A stretch of 64,000 nucleotides of DNA from Chitinophaga pinensis DSM 2588 (GTDB taxonomy: Bacteria; Bacteroidota; Bacteroidia; Chitinophagales; Chitinophagaceae), in contig NC_013132.1 in assembly GCF_000024005.1 (NCBI RefSeq), forward strand, positions 558,001-622,000. Direction: 5' to 3'. Positions 51,167 to 59,636 of the stretch are shown piece after piece (the first letter of the stretch is position 1; every line of letters begins with the position of its first letter). The notes under the pieces are model-generated. The model had not been told where the DNA came from. It did no database searches and saw only the letters and a program-made list of their open reading frames with translations. The translations under genes were made by a program, and so were the position numbers.

Positions 51167-52210
51167 ATGCATCGCATCGGAATAGACCTAGAAAAACTAA
51201 AATATCCTCATAACGGTTTGTATACATTCTGTGTACAACTGGGACAACGTTTGCTGCAATTCAAAACAGCAGATGAACAACTGTTATACTACCTGCCTGA
51301 TACATTCGATCACTACAAAGGAGATTTCAAAAAGATCCCTTACAAATGGTACGACCGTTATATGTTCAATGCACCGGAAATGGACATCTGGCATGCCGTT
51401 CACCAGAATGGAAATGTATGGCCGAGAAAGAAAGCAAAGAAGACGATCGTCACTATACACGACCTGAACTTTTTGTTTGAACCCAACAAAAGTGATCGTG
51501 AGAAAAAAAACGCTCTAGATGCCATTCAAAAACAGGTAGATGAAACAGATCATATCGTTGCGATATCTGAGTTCACGCTGAAAACAATTCATGAACATCT
51601 GCAGATTCCTGACAACAAATGCAGTATCATTTACCAGGGTTCTGAGATAAAGGAATTTCCTGGCTTTGATGCACCTACATACCGGCCATCAGCGCCATTC
51701 CTGTTCTCTATAGGCATGATATTGCCCAAGAAGAATTTCCATGTATTACCACGACTGCTGGAACACAACGATTACGAATTACTGATTGCTGGAAAAACAC
51801 AGGGAGATTATGTAAAACGAATAGAAGAGGAGGCTGCCAAATTCGGTGTATCCGATCGCGTTAAAATGCTGGGCAGCATCACAGATGAAGAGAAATACTG
51901 GTACTATAAAAACTGTGCCGCATTTATGTTCCCTTCCGTTGCAGAAGGCTTTGGTGCACCGGTGGTAGAAGCGATGCATTTTGGCAAACCCGTATTCCTG
52001 TCAGACCGTACAAGTCTGCCGGAAATAGGAGGGGACGCCGCGTATTATTTTAAAGATTTCGATAACGAATATATGCGTGGCGTATTCGAAGCAGGGATGC
52101 AACATTATGCGACGAATCAGCCTGTAGAAAAAATAAAACAACACGCTGTAAAATTCAGCTGGGATACCAACGCAAGAAAATATATGGAGCTGTACAGAAG
52201 TCTGTACTGA
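51167..52210 (+). CDS. glycosyltransferase family 4-like protein, second of tandem pair
   Basis: A 347-residue paralogue of the preceding gene, with the same blocks in the same order: IGIDLEKLKYPHNGLYTFCVQLG at the start, TIHDLNFLFEPNKSD in the middle, and AFMFPSVAEGFGAPVVEAMHFGKPVFLSDRTSLPEIGGDAAYYF near the end, and the same final YRSLY. It is 10 nt downstream of its copy and surely co-transcribed. It was probably specialised for a different acceptor or donor; specificity cannot be read. A bidirectional terminator follows. Confidence 0.85.
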   Translation: MHRIGIDLEKLKYPHNGLYTFCVQLGQRLLQFKTADEQLLYYLPDTFDHYKGDFKKIPYKWYDRYMFNAPEMDIWHAVHQNGNVWPRKKAKKTIVTIHDLNFLFEPNKSDREKKNALDAIQKQVDETDHIVAISEFTLKTIHEHLQIPDNKCSIIYQGSEIKEFPGFDAPTYRPSAPFLFSIGMILPKKNFHVLPRLLEHNDYELLIAGKTQGDYVKRIEEEAAKFGVSDRVKMLGSITDEEKYWYYKNCAAFMFPSVAEGFGAPVVEAMHFGKPVFLSDRTSLPEIGGDAAYYFKDFDNEYMRGVFEAGMQHYATNQPVEKIKQHAVKFSWDTNARKYMELYRSLY

Positions 52211-52220
52211 CATAAAAAAT

Positions 52221-52262
52221 CAACCGGCAACAGCAGTATGTAATAACTGTGATTGCCGGTTG
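52221..52262. terminator. bidirectional terminator of GT pair and GT2 genes
   Basis: CAACCGGCAA (52221-52230) pairs with TTGCCGGTTG (52253-52262), with an inner CAGCAGT/ACTGTG helix. T-runs exist on both outer sides. Confidence 0.7.
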
Positions 52263-52268
52263 TATTGA

Positions 52269-53141
52269 TCAGATAAGTTTGTAGTTCCTGTAGTCAAACA
52301 AACGCTTTCCTGTTATCTTCTCTACCCAGTACAGGACAGTGTCTTTAAACGACATTTTCTTCCTGCTGATATCATGCGAGAACTGCCAGTTCTTCTGATG
52401 AATGCGCTCCTGCATAACACCGGGATGCGTACCTTTGAATACCGCCAGTGAATCTACCTCACCATAGTCAAATGCATCTGCTGATACCGGTCCGTTTACT
52501 TCCGTTTCATTTGATCCATGATACATCTGAAATGAGTTATTCACCTTCTGCGCCTGTACCTTTGGATCTTTCACCCAACCATAATGATACATGCGTGCAT
52601 TTACCGGTTTTACATGCAGTTTCTGGCCTTCTTTTCTGAAGCCCTGTGCATCGCGGTAAGAAGAGATACGTTTGTCATTACGGATGATCCTGATCTCGTT
52701 CTGATACCATGTTCTTGAATCTCCGATATAGTCATAGCTACCAAAAAAATGCGTGTATCTGAACAGCAATCCTTCGACGCGTTTATCATCACGGTATTGC
52801 TGCATGGCAGTACGGATAGCATCGTAATCCTGCTCATGCACCACTTCATCTGCCTGTATGTAAAAAGCCCAGTCTGATTCTGCACTTACATGTGCGTATG
52901 CTTTGTCCGTTTCTACAGCCAGTATACGTCCGCCTTCTTTCAGTGAATCATCCCATACAGAATGAAAGATTTTGATCTTAGGCGATCCGATAGACTGGAT
53001 CAGTTCAAGTGTACCGTCTTCGCAGTTGCCTACACTGACAATCACTTCATCGCATAGCGGCAGGATAGATTTTATCGACGCCACTACAGGATAATCATAT
53101 TTAACGGCATTCCGAACAAAAGTGAACCCGGATACTTTCAT
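52269..53141 (-). CDS. glycosyltransferase family 2
   Basis: A 290-residue GT-A enzyme starting MKVSGFTFVRNAVKYDYPVVASIKSILPLCDEVIVSVGNCEDGT. The catalytic domain has the DxD-like ADEVVHEQDYDAI at about 99-111. The C-terminal half has HVKPVNARMYHYGWVKDP. It probably works with the two adjacent glycosyltransferases on one cell-surface glycan; that is inference from position. The start at 53141 is favoured over upstream extension to 53180. It is divergent from meaB. Confidence 0.82.
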   Translation of the reverse strand: MKVSGFTFVRNAVKYDYPVVASIKSILPLCDEVIVSVGNCEDGTLELIQSIGSPKIKIFHSVWDDSLKEGGRILAVETDKAYAHVSAESDWAFYIQADEVVHEQDYDAIRTAMQQYRDDKRVEGLLFRYTHFFGSYDYIGDSRTWYQNEIRIIRNDKRISSYRDAQGFRKEGQKLHVKPVNARMYHYGWVKDPKVQAQKVNNSFQMYHGSNETEVNGPVSADAFDYGEVDSLAVFKGTHPGVMQERIHQKNWQFSHDISRKKMSFKDTVLYWVEKITGKRLFDYRNYKLI

Positions 53142-53203
53142 ATAGACAGATATATATTGTTTGCGAAGATATATAATCATTGCGAATTGTTTAATTTCGG
53201 AGC

Positions 53204-54106
53204 ATGCAACCCTCGCTCATCAATGGCTTACTGAATGGAGATATCAGATCCCTGGCAAGAAGTATTTCGCTTGCTGAAAATGAGTCTGCCGGCTATGAAC
53301 GCCTGCTGGAAGATCTTCCGGCACAACAGACGACCCGGGTGATTGGTATTACCGGCCCTCCGGGTGCAGGCAAAAGTACCCTGGTTAATTCTCTGATAAC
53401 ATTTCTGCTGCAACAGCAGAAACGTATTGCGATCATTGCAGTAGATCCTTCTTCGCCATTCAACTATGGTGCATTACTGGGAGATCGTATCAGGATGTCG
53501 GAGCATTTTGGCAATGAGAACGTATTCATCCGTTCTATGGCCAGCAGGGGAGCATTAGGAGGTTTAAGTCCTAAGATCATTGAGGCAAGCGATCTTATAA
53601 AGGCAGCAGGATTTGATTACCTGTTTATTGAAACAGTGGGAGTGGGGCAGAGTGAGGTGGAAATCGCCGGTATTGCAGATACGACCATTGTTGTTGTTGT
53701 ACCCGAAGCAGGAGATGAGATACAGACGATGAAAGCAGGACTGATGGAGATCGCAAATATCTTTGTGGTCAATAAAGCGGACAGGGATAATGCAGATGAA
53801 TTTGTAAAAAATCTGCGCATACTTGCACATACCCGGCAAAAAGAAAACTGGGAAATTCCGGTACTAAAAACGATCGCTACAAAAGAGGAAGGATTACAGG
53901 CGCTGGTAGCAGCCATTGATGCACATCAGCAACAGCTAACCGGCAACCGTACACACCATGCATTATTACTGGCAGAGAAAGCGTATCAGTTATTGCAGCA
54001 CCGCCGTATGCAGGATGTAAGCCGTCGTACACTGCAACAACAGATTACACAGGAATTAGCCAGCGGCACATTTAACCTCTACCGCTTTGTCAATACGCTT
54101 GCATAA
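53204..54106 (+). CDS. meaB: methylmalonyl-CoA mutase-associated GTPase MeaB
   Basis: A 300-residue G3E GTPase. Walker A GPPGAGKST is at about 49-57, switch/Walker B IETVGVGQSEVEIAGIADT at about 144-162, and the base motif NKAD at about 194-197. It loads or protects adenosylcobalamin-dependent methylmalonyl-CoA mutase. The mutase is not in the window. The length is near standard. It starts with an ATG at 53204 and is a single gene convergent with the ClC gene. Confidence 0.93.
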   Translation: MQPSLINGLLNGDIRSLARSISLAENESAGYERLLEDLPAQQTTRVIGITGPPGAGKSTLVNSLITFLLQQQKRIAIIAVDPSSPFNYGALLGDRIRMSEHFGNENVFIRSMASRGALGGLSPKIIEASDLIKAAGFDYLFIETVGVGQSEVEIAGIADTTIVVVVPEAGDEIQTMKAGLMEIANIFVVNKADRDNADEFVKNLRILAHTRQKENWEIPVLKTIATKEEGLQALVAAIDAHQQQLTGNRTHHALLLAEKAYQLLQHRRMQDVSRRTLQQQITQELASGTFNLYRFVNTLA

Positions 54107-54130
54107 GCATACATGTGATGCACTGTACCA

Positions 54131-55396
54131 CTAAGAACCTAAGATATCGTATGCGCGGCTATCTTTCTTTTTGCTCAGCAGGAACACCATCGCATAAGCA
54201 GCCGTACAAGCACAGATCACGGGCAATAACGCATGGAGCGCATGTGTAGTTTCTATCGCAAAGAGGATAGGAGCGATCAGTACCCGGTTACCTGCCGCAA
54301 ACATGGCCGACATACCCACCAGTGCCGCTACGGTAAAGTTGAGATGTAATGCGGGAAAAGCGAATTGCAGCAGGAAGGTAATAAAGAGTCCGGCTGCACC
54401 ACCGGCAATAACCAGGGGCGTCATCGCACTACCAGGTATCCCTCCGCCGATACAGATGCTCAGCAGTAGCAGTTTTCCTATCATCATCACCACAAGAAAT
54501 TGCAGGGTAATCCGGCCCAATAACAGGCTATCGATATGCTCATATCCACCACCTGCTAATTCGGGCTTAAAATAGCCCGTAATGCCCACGATAATCGCCA
54601 CGACTACCGGCCACCATAATTGATCAAAAGGAAGGCATTTAAATAGCTTTTTTGCCCCATTTGTCATTCTCCTGGTCAGCATACCCAGTAAACCGACCAG
54701 TATGCCGGTGCCGGTATATACCAGTAACATCGGAAAACTGGCTGCCGGTATGTCCGGTGTAAGAAAAACAGGGTCTGTTCCTATCAGGCAGTAACGGCAA
54801 AGCAAACCGGTTCCACCTCCCAGTACTATTGCCACAATACCTATCCAGCTCAGTTCTATCACCAGGAGTTCAATAGCCAGTGCTACAGCCGTCAGGGGAG
54901 CGCCGAAAAGGAAGGCCAATCCGCTGGTCATACAGGCTGCTGCCAGTATCCGTTTTTTCTGCCTGGAACGCTTTTCATGCGCTGCGATCGCAAAGGGCAT
55001 ATCAGCAAGCGGTCCTTCCAATCCAAGGGGAATACCTGAATTGATCAATAAAATTCCCTGAAATGGCCTTAACATCCGTTTTGTGCCGTCTCCTGCGTAA
55101 TACAGTATACCACGCGTCAGCAGGGCAATAACAACCGGTGCAGACAGCAGCAGCCAATCTCTTTCATCCAGGTCCCTGGATACACCAGGAAGCCCGCTAT
55201 AAGTCGGAATTCTATTCATGACGGAGATCAATCCAAACAGCAGGAAGGCGGTCGCTGCGGCAAGTAGTAATGCATACAGGAACAACAGGGGTAGGTGTCT
55301 GTTTCCGATGGGGTTTTCAGACAGTGGTTTGTGCAGTCCGGCAGTATCCATCAGGGGGATGCCTTCTTTTACAAAGGCCCGGATATTCTCTCTCAT
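54131..55396 (-). CDS. ClC family chloride channel or transporter (divergent)
   Basis: A 421-residue polytopic membrane protein with about ten hydrophobic segments. ClC landmarks are visible in weak form: NSGIPLGLEGPLADM (selectivity loop and GxEGP gate), SGLAFLFGAPLTAVALAIELLV and IGGGIPGSAMTPLVIAGGAAGLF. The gating glutamate is kept. The second of the two glutamates expected after AIE is leucine, so proton coupling may be lost. It is shorter than E. coli ClcA and lacks CBS domains. The assignment to ClC is clear; channel versus exchanger is uncertain. Confidence 0.72.
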   Translation of the reverse strand: MRENIRAFVKEGIPLMDTAGLHKPLSENPIGNRHLPLLFLYALLLAAATAFLLFGLISVMNRIPTYSGLPGVSRDLDERDWLLLSAPVVIALLTRGILYYAGDGTKRMLRPFQGILLINSGIPLGLEGPLADMPFAIAAHEKRSRQKKRILAAACMTSGLAFLFGAPLTAVALAIELLVIELSWIGIVAIVLGGGTGLLCRYCLIGTDPVFLTPDIPAASFPMLLVYTGTGILVGLLGMLTRRMTNGAKKLFKCLPFDQLWWPVVVAIIVGITGYFKPELAGGGYEHIDSLLLGRITLQFLVVMMIGKLLLLSICIGGGIPGSAMTPLVIAGGAAGLFITFLLQFAFPALHLNFTVAALVGMSAMFAAGNRVLIAPILFAIETTHALHALLPVICACTAAYAMVFLLSKKKDSRAYDILGS

Positions 55397-55769
55397 TTAA
55401 GATGATTTTTTAAATGTTCAATATACGTATATCCATGTATTACTGTATACTATCTTTTTGCTGTCCGATTTACAAGTATAAACAACAATAGATGGTCCAC
55501 CGCATAATTTGCGTATATAAGATGTTAATCCGATGTTAAGAAATAACTATACTCCATAGGTACGTTATTAATAAGTTTAATTTATTAATTAATGATATTA
55601 CAAAGATTAGTCTTATTACTACTTATTTGAGTTATCCACTTTAGCTGTGGTAAATGAGATGTTAAAAATTTGACCAGTTTAACACCATTCTTACATTTGT
55701 GGCCTACCATTGATCCATTATCTGATAATTTGATTTTCATATTCTATGACCTTAAAAGTATAGACTATC
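55397..55769. other. gene-free region before the DUF2024 gene
   Basis: This 373-nt AT-rich gap holds a good promoter for the DUF2024 gene at 55669-55699, listed separately. I see no coding frame and no strong hairpin in the rest. Confidence 0.5.
55669..55699 (+). promoter_or_regulatory. promoter for DUF2024 gene
   Basis: TTTG at 55669-55672, a 19-nt spacer and an exact TACATTTG at 55692-55699. The leader would be about 65 nt. Confidence 0.6.
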
Positions 55770-56030
55770 ATGGACGTTGCTATCTTTGACACCTACGTGA
55801 AGCGCCGTGAAGGCGGCTATATGCACTTTGACATTATAGTATCCGCTGATACCAATTATGAAAACGTGCTAACCTTCGGAAACGCATATCTCAAGTCAAA
55901 ATCAATTGAAAAACAATCTGTCTCTTCCAGGGACTGTAGATTCTGTCATGTACAGGAAGTGATTCCTATATGGGAACAAAACATCCGGCAGCATGGCTAC
56001 CATATCTACGAACTGGAAGGCTGCAGATAA
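55770..56030 (+). CDS. DUF2024 family protein
   Basis: An 86-residue protein starting MDVAIFDTYVKRREGGYMHFDIIV. It has the family's conserved SSRDCRFCHVQEV near residue 52, with a CxxCH pair (Cys56, Cys59) followed by a terminal HIYELEGC. DUF2024 is found in many Bacteroidota and Proteobacteria; its structure is known but its role is not. Single gene with good promoter and a terminator at 56071-56103. The CxxCH invites a metal or heme test. Confidence 0.78.
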   Translation: MDVAIFDTYVKRREGGYMHFDIIVSADTNYENVLTFGNAYLKSKSIEKQSVSSRDCRFCHVQEVIPIWEQNIRQHGYHIYELEGCR

Positions 56031-56070
56031 AAGATATATACCACTAAACCGTATCCTAATCAAACGCAAA

Positions 56071-56103
56071 AAAGGAGGTCTGGCGTAATGCCGGACCTCC
56101 TTT
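56071..56103. terminator. terminator between DUF2024 and the respiratory cluster
   Basis: AAAGGAGGTCTGGC (56071-56084) pairs with GCCGGACCTCCTTT (56090-56103) with one G-U pair, and is preceded by an A-run and followed by TTTGATTT. Confidence 0.75.
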
Positions 56104-56125
56104 GATTTATAAAGAGTTTATACTT

Positions 56126-56335
56126 TTATGCTGTGCGGTTATTCCTCCAGTACCTGAATCCCAGTATGGCGATGATGATCAGCGGCGTCGCTGCCAGCAT
56201 CAGGATACCGTTATTCAACCCTTTCGCCGGACCTTCACCCAGCTGCTGAGCTGTTTTCGTACAAAGAGAGCACTGTGCCATTGCCTGTACACTGAAGCAT
56301 AAAATGATCGCTAAAATCTGCGCTATCTTTTTCAT
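56126..56335 (-). CDS. small Cys-containing exported membrane protein at the end of the cox cluster
   Basis: A 69-residue protein with a signal peptide (about 1-20), then CSLCTKTAQQLGEGPAKGLNNG with two cysteines spaced CxxC, and one transmembrane helix (GILMLAATPLIIIAILGFRYW). It lies 43 nt after the DUF420 gene, in the same direction, at the end of the respiratory cluster. I do not recognise a named family. The CxxC just after the signal and single helix recall metal or heme-handling assembly factors; that role is inference. Confidence 0.65.
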   Translation of the reverse strand: MKKIAQILAIILCFSVQAMAQCSLCTKTAQQLGEGPAKGLNNGILMLAATPLIIIAILGFRYWRNNRTA

Positions 56336-56378
56336 AAGGTAAAATTAAGCATTCTTGCTATTTCCTCACTACCATTCG

Positions 56379-56948
56379 TCAATAGTACGGAGAGATCATT
56401 ACATACACCACTACGCCTGTTACAGCCACATAAAACCAGATAGGCCAAGTATAACGGGCAATCTTTTTATGTCTTTCAAAGTCCGCCTGAAAACCACGAA
56501 GCAATGTAAACAGTACCAATGGTACGATTACCGCAGCCAGTACGATATGTGTCAGCAGAATGAAGTAGTAAATACCCGCACTACCACTGATCGCTGCCTT
56601 TTCAGCTGCATCTACGACGTGGTTATGGTCCACATCGCCATATTTGGTGCTTTCAGTAAAAAAGTGAAACGTCACATAAGACAGCAGAAATACTGATGAC
56701 AATGCCACTGCAATCAGGTTACTCACCTTATGCGCTTTAGTCTGTCCTCTTTTGATAAAGTAAAGACTCGCAAGCAGCATGACCGCTGTAGCGGAATTAA
56801 GCACCGCATGAAAAAGCGGCAGTATCTGTACATTAAATCCTGCTTCGATATTTGGCCTCGGCAGGTAGAAGAGGATGGCTACAAGTACCGGTATCACAAT
56901 CGAAATGATCGCGATAGGCAGATTAAGATTTTTGTTTTTTATATCCAT
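56379..56948 (-). CDS. DUF420 membrane protein (CtaM-like)
   Basis: A 189-residue polytopic membrane protein with about five hydrophobic segments, starting MDIKNKNLNLPIAIISIVIPVLVAILF. The conserved FHAVLNSATAVMLLASLYFIKRGQTKAHK and YYFILLTHIVLAAVIVPLVLFTLLRGFQADFERHKKIARYTWPIWFYVAVTGVVVYVM match DUF420. The family is implicated in cytochrome c oxidase maturation. Frame extension to 57020 is rejected; a hairpin lies 28 nt before this ATG. Confidence 0.85.
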   Translation of the reverse strand: MDIKNKNLNLPIAIISIVIPVLVAILFYLPRPNIEAGFNVQILPLFHAVLNSATAVMLLASLYFIKRGQTKAHKVSNLIAVALSSVFLLSYVTFHFFTESTKYGDVDHNHVVDAAEKAAISGSAGIYYFILLTHIVLAAVIVPLVLFTLLRGFQADFERHKKIARYTWPIWFYVAVTGVVVYVMISPYY

Positions 56949-56975
56949 TGCGGTGTTAGGTTTTGCCTGAATGTA

Positions 56976-57024
56976 AAAAGTGAAATGTGAACGCGCATTG
57001 CGGGCGTTTTCACATTTCACTTTT
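56976..57024 (-). terminator. hairpin between sco1 and DUF420 genes
   Basis: AAAAGTGAAATGTGAACGC (56976-56994) pairs with the matching arm at 57004-57024, 16 bp plus 3 bp with a TT bulge. On the minus strand it ends CTTTTTA. It would either insulate the two genes or regulate DUF420. Confidence 0.55.
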
Positions 57025-57077
57025 CACATTTACATTTCATCGTTTATGTATTTAGAACATACTAACGTATGTACTCA

Positions 57078-57764
57078 TTATTCCGTTGTTGAAAACAGTC
57101 TTTTTAACAAACCCGGTCTGTGTTTATCCTTCTCCAGGTGCAGCACGGCAATATCATTGGCACATTTACGTACGGCATTGGAATCCGTTCCATCGTAATA
57201 ACCTCTGATATTATGATTCTTATCCAGCAGCACCAGTTTCTCGGTATGGATAAAATCATCCGGTCCGCCGTCTCCTTTTACCACACTCACATATACTTCA
57301 TTTCTCGCCCAGTCATAAATATCTTTCTTGGCGCCGGTGAGTAACCACCAGTTATCCGGATTGATACCATGTTTTACACCATACATACGCAGCGTTTCAG
57401 AAGAATCTCTCTCCGGATCCACAGTCAGTGATACCAGCTGTAAGAGGGTATCGTTCTTGATGTAAGCCTGCTGGATCTTTTCAAGGTTGGCCATCATACG
57501 CGGACATATGCTGGGGCAGGAGGTGAAGAAGAAATTAACCAGTATTACCTTGTTAGGAAGGTCTTTCAGACTTACCTGGCGCCCCATCTGGTTAGTGAGG
57601 GTGATATCTTTCACTACATGGAAGGTAGTATCGTAAGTAGTTGTGCCGTTTTTCACTATAGTATCTACTCCTTCCGGGATGTAGTACCGTGGGATAGGAA
57701 CCACGTTTTTACTGTAGTGATCTACAATCAGGTATCCCGCCAATGGCACTAATATTGCCAACAT
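57078..57764 (-). CDS. SCO1/SenC copper chaperone
   Basis: A 228-residue thioredoxin-fold protein anchored by one N-terminal hydrophobic helix (LAILVPLAGYLIV). The copper site is CPSIC (CxxxC) in FFFTSCPSICPRMMAN at about 103-117, with the conserved histidine in DFIHTEKLVLLD at about 170-181. SCO proteins metallate the CuA centre of cytochrome oxidase subunit II. It follows subunit IV in the same direction. The start at 57764 is the only in-frame ATG near. Confidence 0.93.
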   Translation of the reverse strand: MLAILVPLAGYLIVDHYSKNVVPIPRYYIPEGVDTIVKNGTTTYDTTFHVVKDITLTNQMGRQVSLKDLPNKVILVNFFFTSCPSICPRMMANLEKIQQAYIKNDTLLQLVSLTVDPERDSSETLRMYGVKHGINPDNWWLLTGAKKDIYDWARNEVYVSVVKGDGGPDDFIHTEKLVLLDKNHNIRGYYDGTDSNAVRKCANDIAVLHLEKDKHRPGLLKRLFSTTE

Positions 57765-57890
57765 CGCTCCTAATAATCCTCTCTTGGTAATGGCCTGAAG
57801 TTTTAAAGTGTCAGATAAAAATTACGCTTTACAAATACGGCCGTAAAGATACAGCAGGATTCGTAAAGCGTAATATATAAAGTTTGTTAA

Positions 57891-58295
57891 TTAGTGATGT
57901 GCGGGCTCGTTGGTAATGTGTGTAGCAGGAGCTACAGGTGTACCAGGAGACAGGTCTTTGCGCATGTTTTTCCAGGAATCACCATCAGCCAGGAAAGCGA
58001 TGATAAACCATACGAACAATAACAAAGGAATTAAGATGGTCATAATCAGGTTTCTGATCTCATGACGTAAGTGCATGAATTCAGCTACGATGAAGAAAGC
58101 TTTCACCAGCGTCAGACAAACGAAGATGCCGTTGAGTGCCCATCTTGCCATGAAGTCGTATTCCAGGTAAAGGAATGCCAGACCTACTTCAAAAACAGTG
58201 ATTGCTAATAATATCCAGAACGTCTTCCAGATACTTTTAGTGGATGAATCGTGAGCATGTTCCTCGTGCGCCGCTCCTGTATGTGTATGTTCCAT
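57891..58295 (-). CDS. cytochrome c oxidase subunit IV family protein
   Basis: A 134-residue protein starting MEHTHTGAAHEEHAHDSS, with a His-rich N-terminus and three transmembrane helices (about 26-48, 52-75, 83-105). It matches the caa3-type subunit IV/CtaF family. It is the small subunit of the oxidase in this cluster, after the subunit III genes (48 nt). Confidence 0.88.
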   Translation of the reverse strand: MEHTHTGAAHEEHAHDSSTKSIWKTFWILLAITVFEVGLAFLYLEYDFMARWALNGIFVCLTLVKAFFIVAEFMHLRHEIRNLIMTILIPLLLFVWFIIAFLADGDSWKNMRKDLSPGTPVAPATHITNEPAHH

Positions 58296-58343
58296 TAGTT
58301 TTTTCTTTTAAAGTTCCAGATTTACAAATACTACTGACTTCTC

Positions 58344-59018
58344 TTAGAGCAGATAGAAACAGGTGAATACGAATACCCAAACCAGATCTACAAAGTGCCA
58401 GTATAAACCTACTTTCTCCACCATTTCATAATGACCTCTTTCTTCATAAGTACCTTTCAGTACGTTAGCGAGGATGATGATATTCAATACAACACCAGAA
58501 GTTACGTGTAAACCGTGGAAACCGGTAATAGTAAAGAAGAAGTTAGTAAAGTTGGTAGATGCGACTGTACCATCGACATTATGGAAAGGGTTACGACCCC
58601 ACCATGCACCGGATTCATGTAAGTGTGTCCACTCCCATGCCTGACAAGCCAGGAACGCAGCACCACCGAGAATAGTCCATGCCATCCATTTTACAACTGC
58701 CTGACGGTCTCTCATTTTACCGGCGTGTACAGCCAATACCATTGTTACAGAACTCATGATCAGGATGAAGGTCATCAAGCTCACGAATACCAGCGGGAGA
58801 TCTGCATGCCCCATACCAGGGAATGAGTGGAATACCACGTTAGGATCAGGCCAGGATGGGCTCATGAAGCGGATCGTACCATATGCTATCAGCAATGCAC
58901 CAAAAGTAAAGGCATCTGACATCAGGAAGTACCACATCATCAACTTTCCGTAGCTCACATTAAAAGGAGAATGTCCCCCGGACCACCATTTTTTCTTCGC
59001 TGTAACTGCTGTATCCAT
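58344..59018 (-). CDS. cytochrome c oxidase subunit III (copy 2)
   Basis: A 224-residue membrane protein. Five to seven helices are visible, and conserved blocks KLMMWYFLMSDAFTFGALLIAYGTIRF, FFFTITGFHGLHVTSGV and YWHFVDLVWVFVFTCFYLL identify subunit III. It lacks the first two helices of longer homologues, like the short caa3 form. It follows the other subunit III gene, 31 nt downstream of it, so two different subunit III genes are encoded in one operon. Confidence 0.9.
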   Translation of the reverse strand: MDTAVTAKKKWWSGGHSPFNVSYGKLMMWYFLMSDAFTFGALLIAYGTIRFMSPSWPDPNVVFHSFPGMGHADLPLVFVSLMTFILIMSSVTMVLAVHAGKMRDRQAVVKWMAWTILGGAAFLACQAWEWTHLHESGAWWGRNPFHNVDGTVASTNFTNFFFTITGFHGLHVTSGVVLNIIILANVLKGTYEERGHYEMVEKVGLYWHFVDLVWVFVFTCFYLL

Positions 59019-59049
59019 TGTTTGTTTTGTAAATTAATTTTAAGAAAGT

Positions 59050-59613
59050 TTATCTGGCAATACTCAGAAATATCAACAGGTAAATCCATAACCCGTCCAC
59101 AAAATGCCAATACGTAGCGGCAACTTCTATAGGAACGGAGCTGTATGAACGGACCCGGGTGCGAAATGCTTTGCCAAACATGATCAGCAGTGCAACAACA
59201 CCACCCAGTACGTGTAACAGGTGTACACTCACGATAACGTAGATGAAAGATACAGAAGCAGGACCATTCAGTCGCAGACCACTATCATTCATTTGTTGGA
59301 AACCAACCCATTGGCACAAAGCAAAGGCAACACCCAATGCTGCGGTCAGCGTAATCAGCTGTTTGTACCGCTGCATGTTCCTGTTACGGAACTGTTTCAC
59401 TGCCATCTGGATAGTCGCACTGCTGGTCAGAATGATTGCAGTAGAGATCCAGAAAATCATCGGCAGGTTGAAAGTGAACCAGTTGGCCTGGGCACGCTTC
59501 ACAACATAAGCACTCGTAAACCCTATGAACATCATGGTAATGCTACCCATTGCTATCCAAAGAGAATATTTATGCGGATGTATTTTATTGCGTTGTAAGC
59601 TCATTGCGTCCAT
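59050..59613 (-). CDS. cytochrome c oxidase subunit III (copy 1)
   Basis: A 187-residue protein beginning MDAMSLQRNKIHPHKYSLW with about five transmembrane helices. HLLHVLGGVVALLIMFGKAF and the terminal VAATYWHFVDGLWIYLLIFL are subunit III signatures. The ATG at 59613 is preferred to a GTG at 59616. It lies 23 nt after ctaB. Having two subunit III genes, one with short N-terminus, is typical of the ACIII-linked oxidases of Bacteroidota. Confidence 0.87.
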   Translation of the reverse strand: MDAMSLQRNKIHPHKYSLWIAMGSITMMFIGFTSAYVVKRAQANWFTFNLPMIFWISTAIILTSSATIQMAVKQFRNRNMQRYKQLITLTAALGVAFALCQWVGFQQMNDSGLRLNGPASVSFIYVIVSVHLLHVLGGVVALLIMFGKAFRTRVRSYSSVPIEVAATYWHFVDGLWIYLLIFLSIAR

Positions 59614-59636
59614 CACTCCTTGATTTCAAAATTGAA

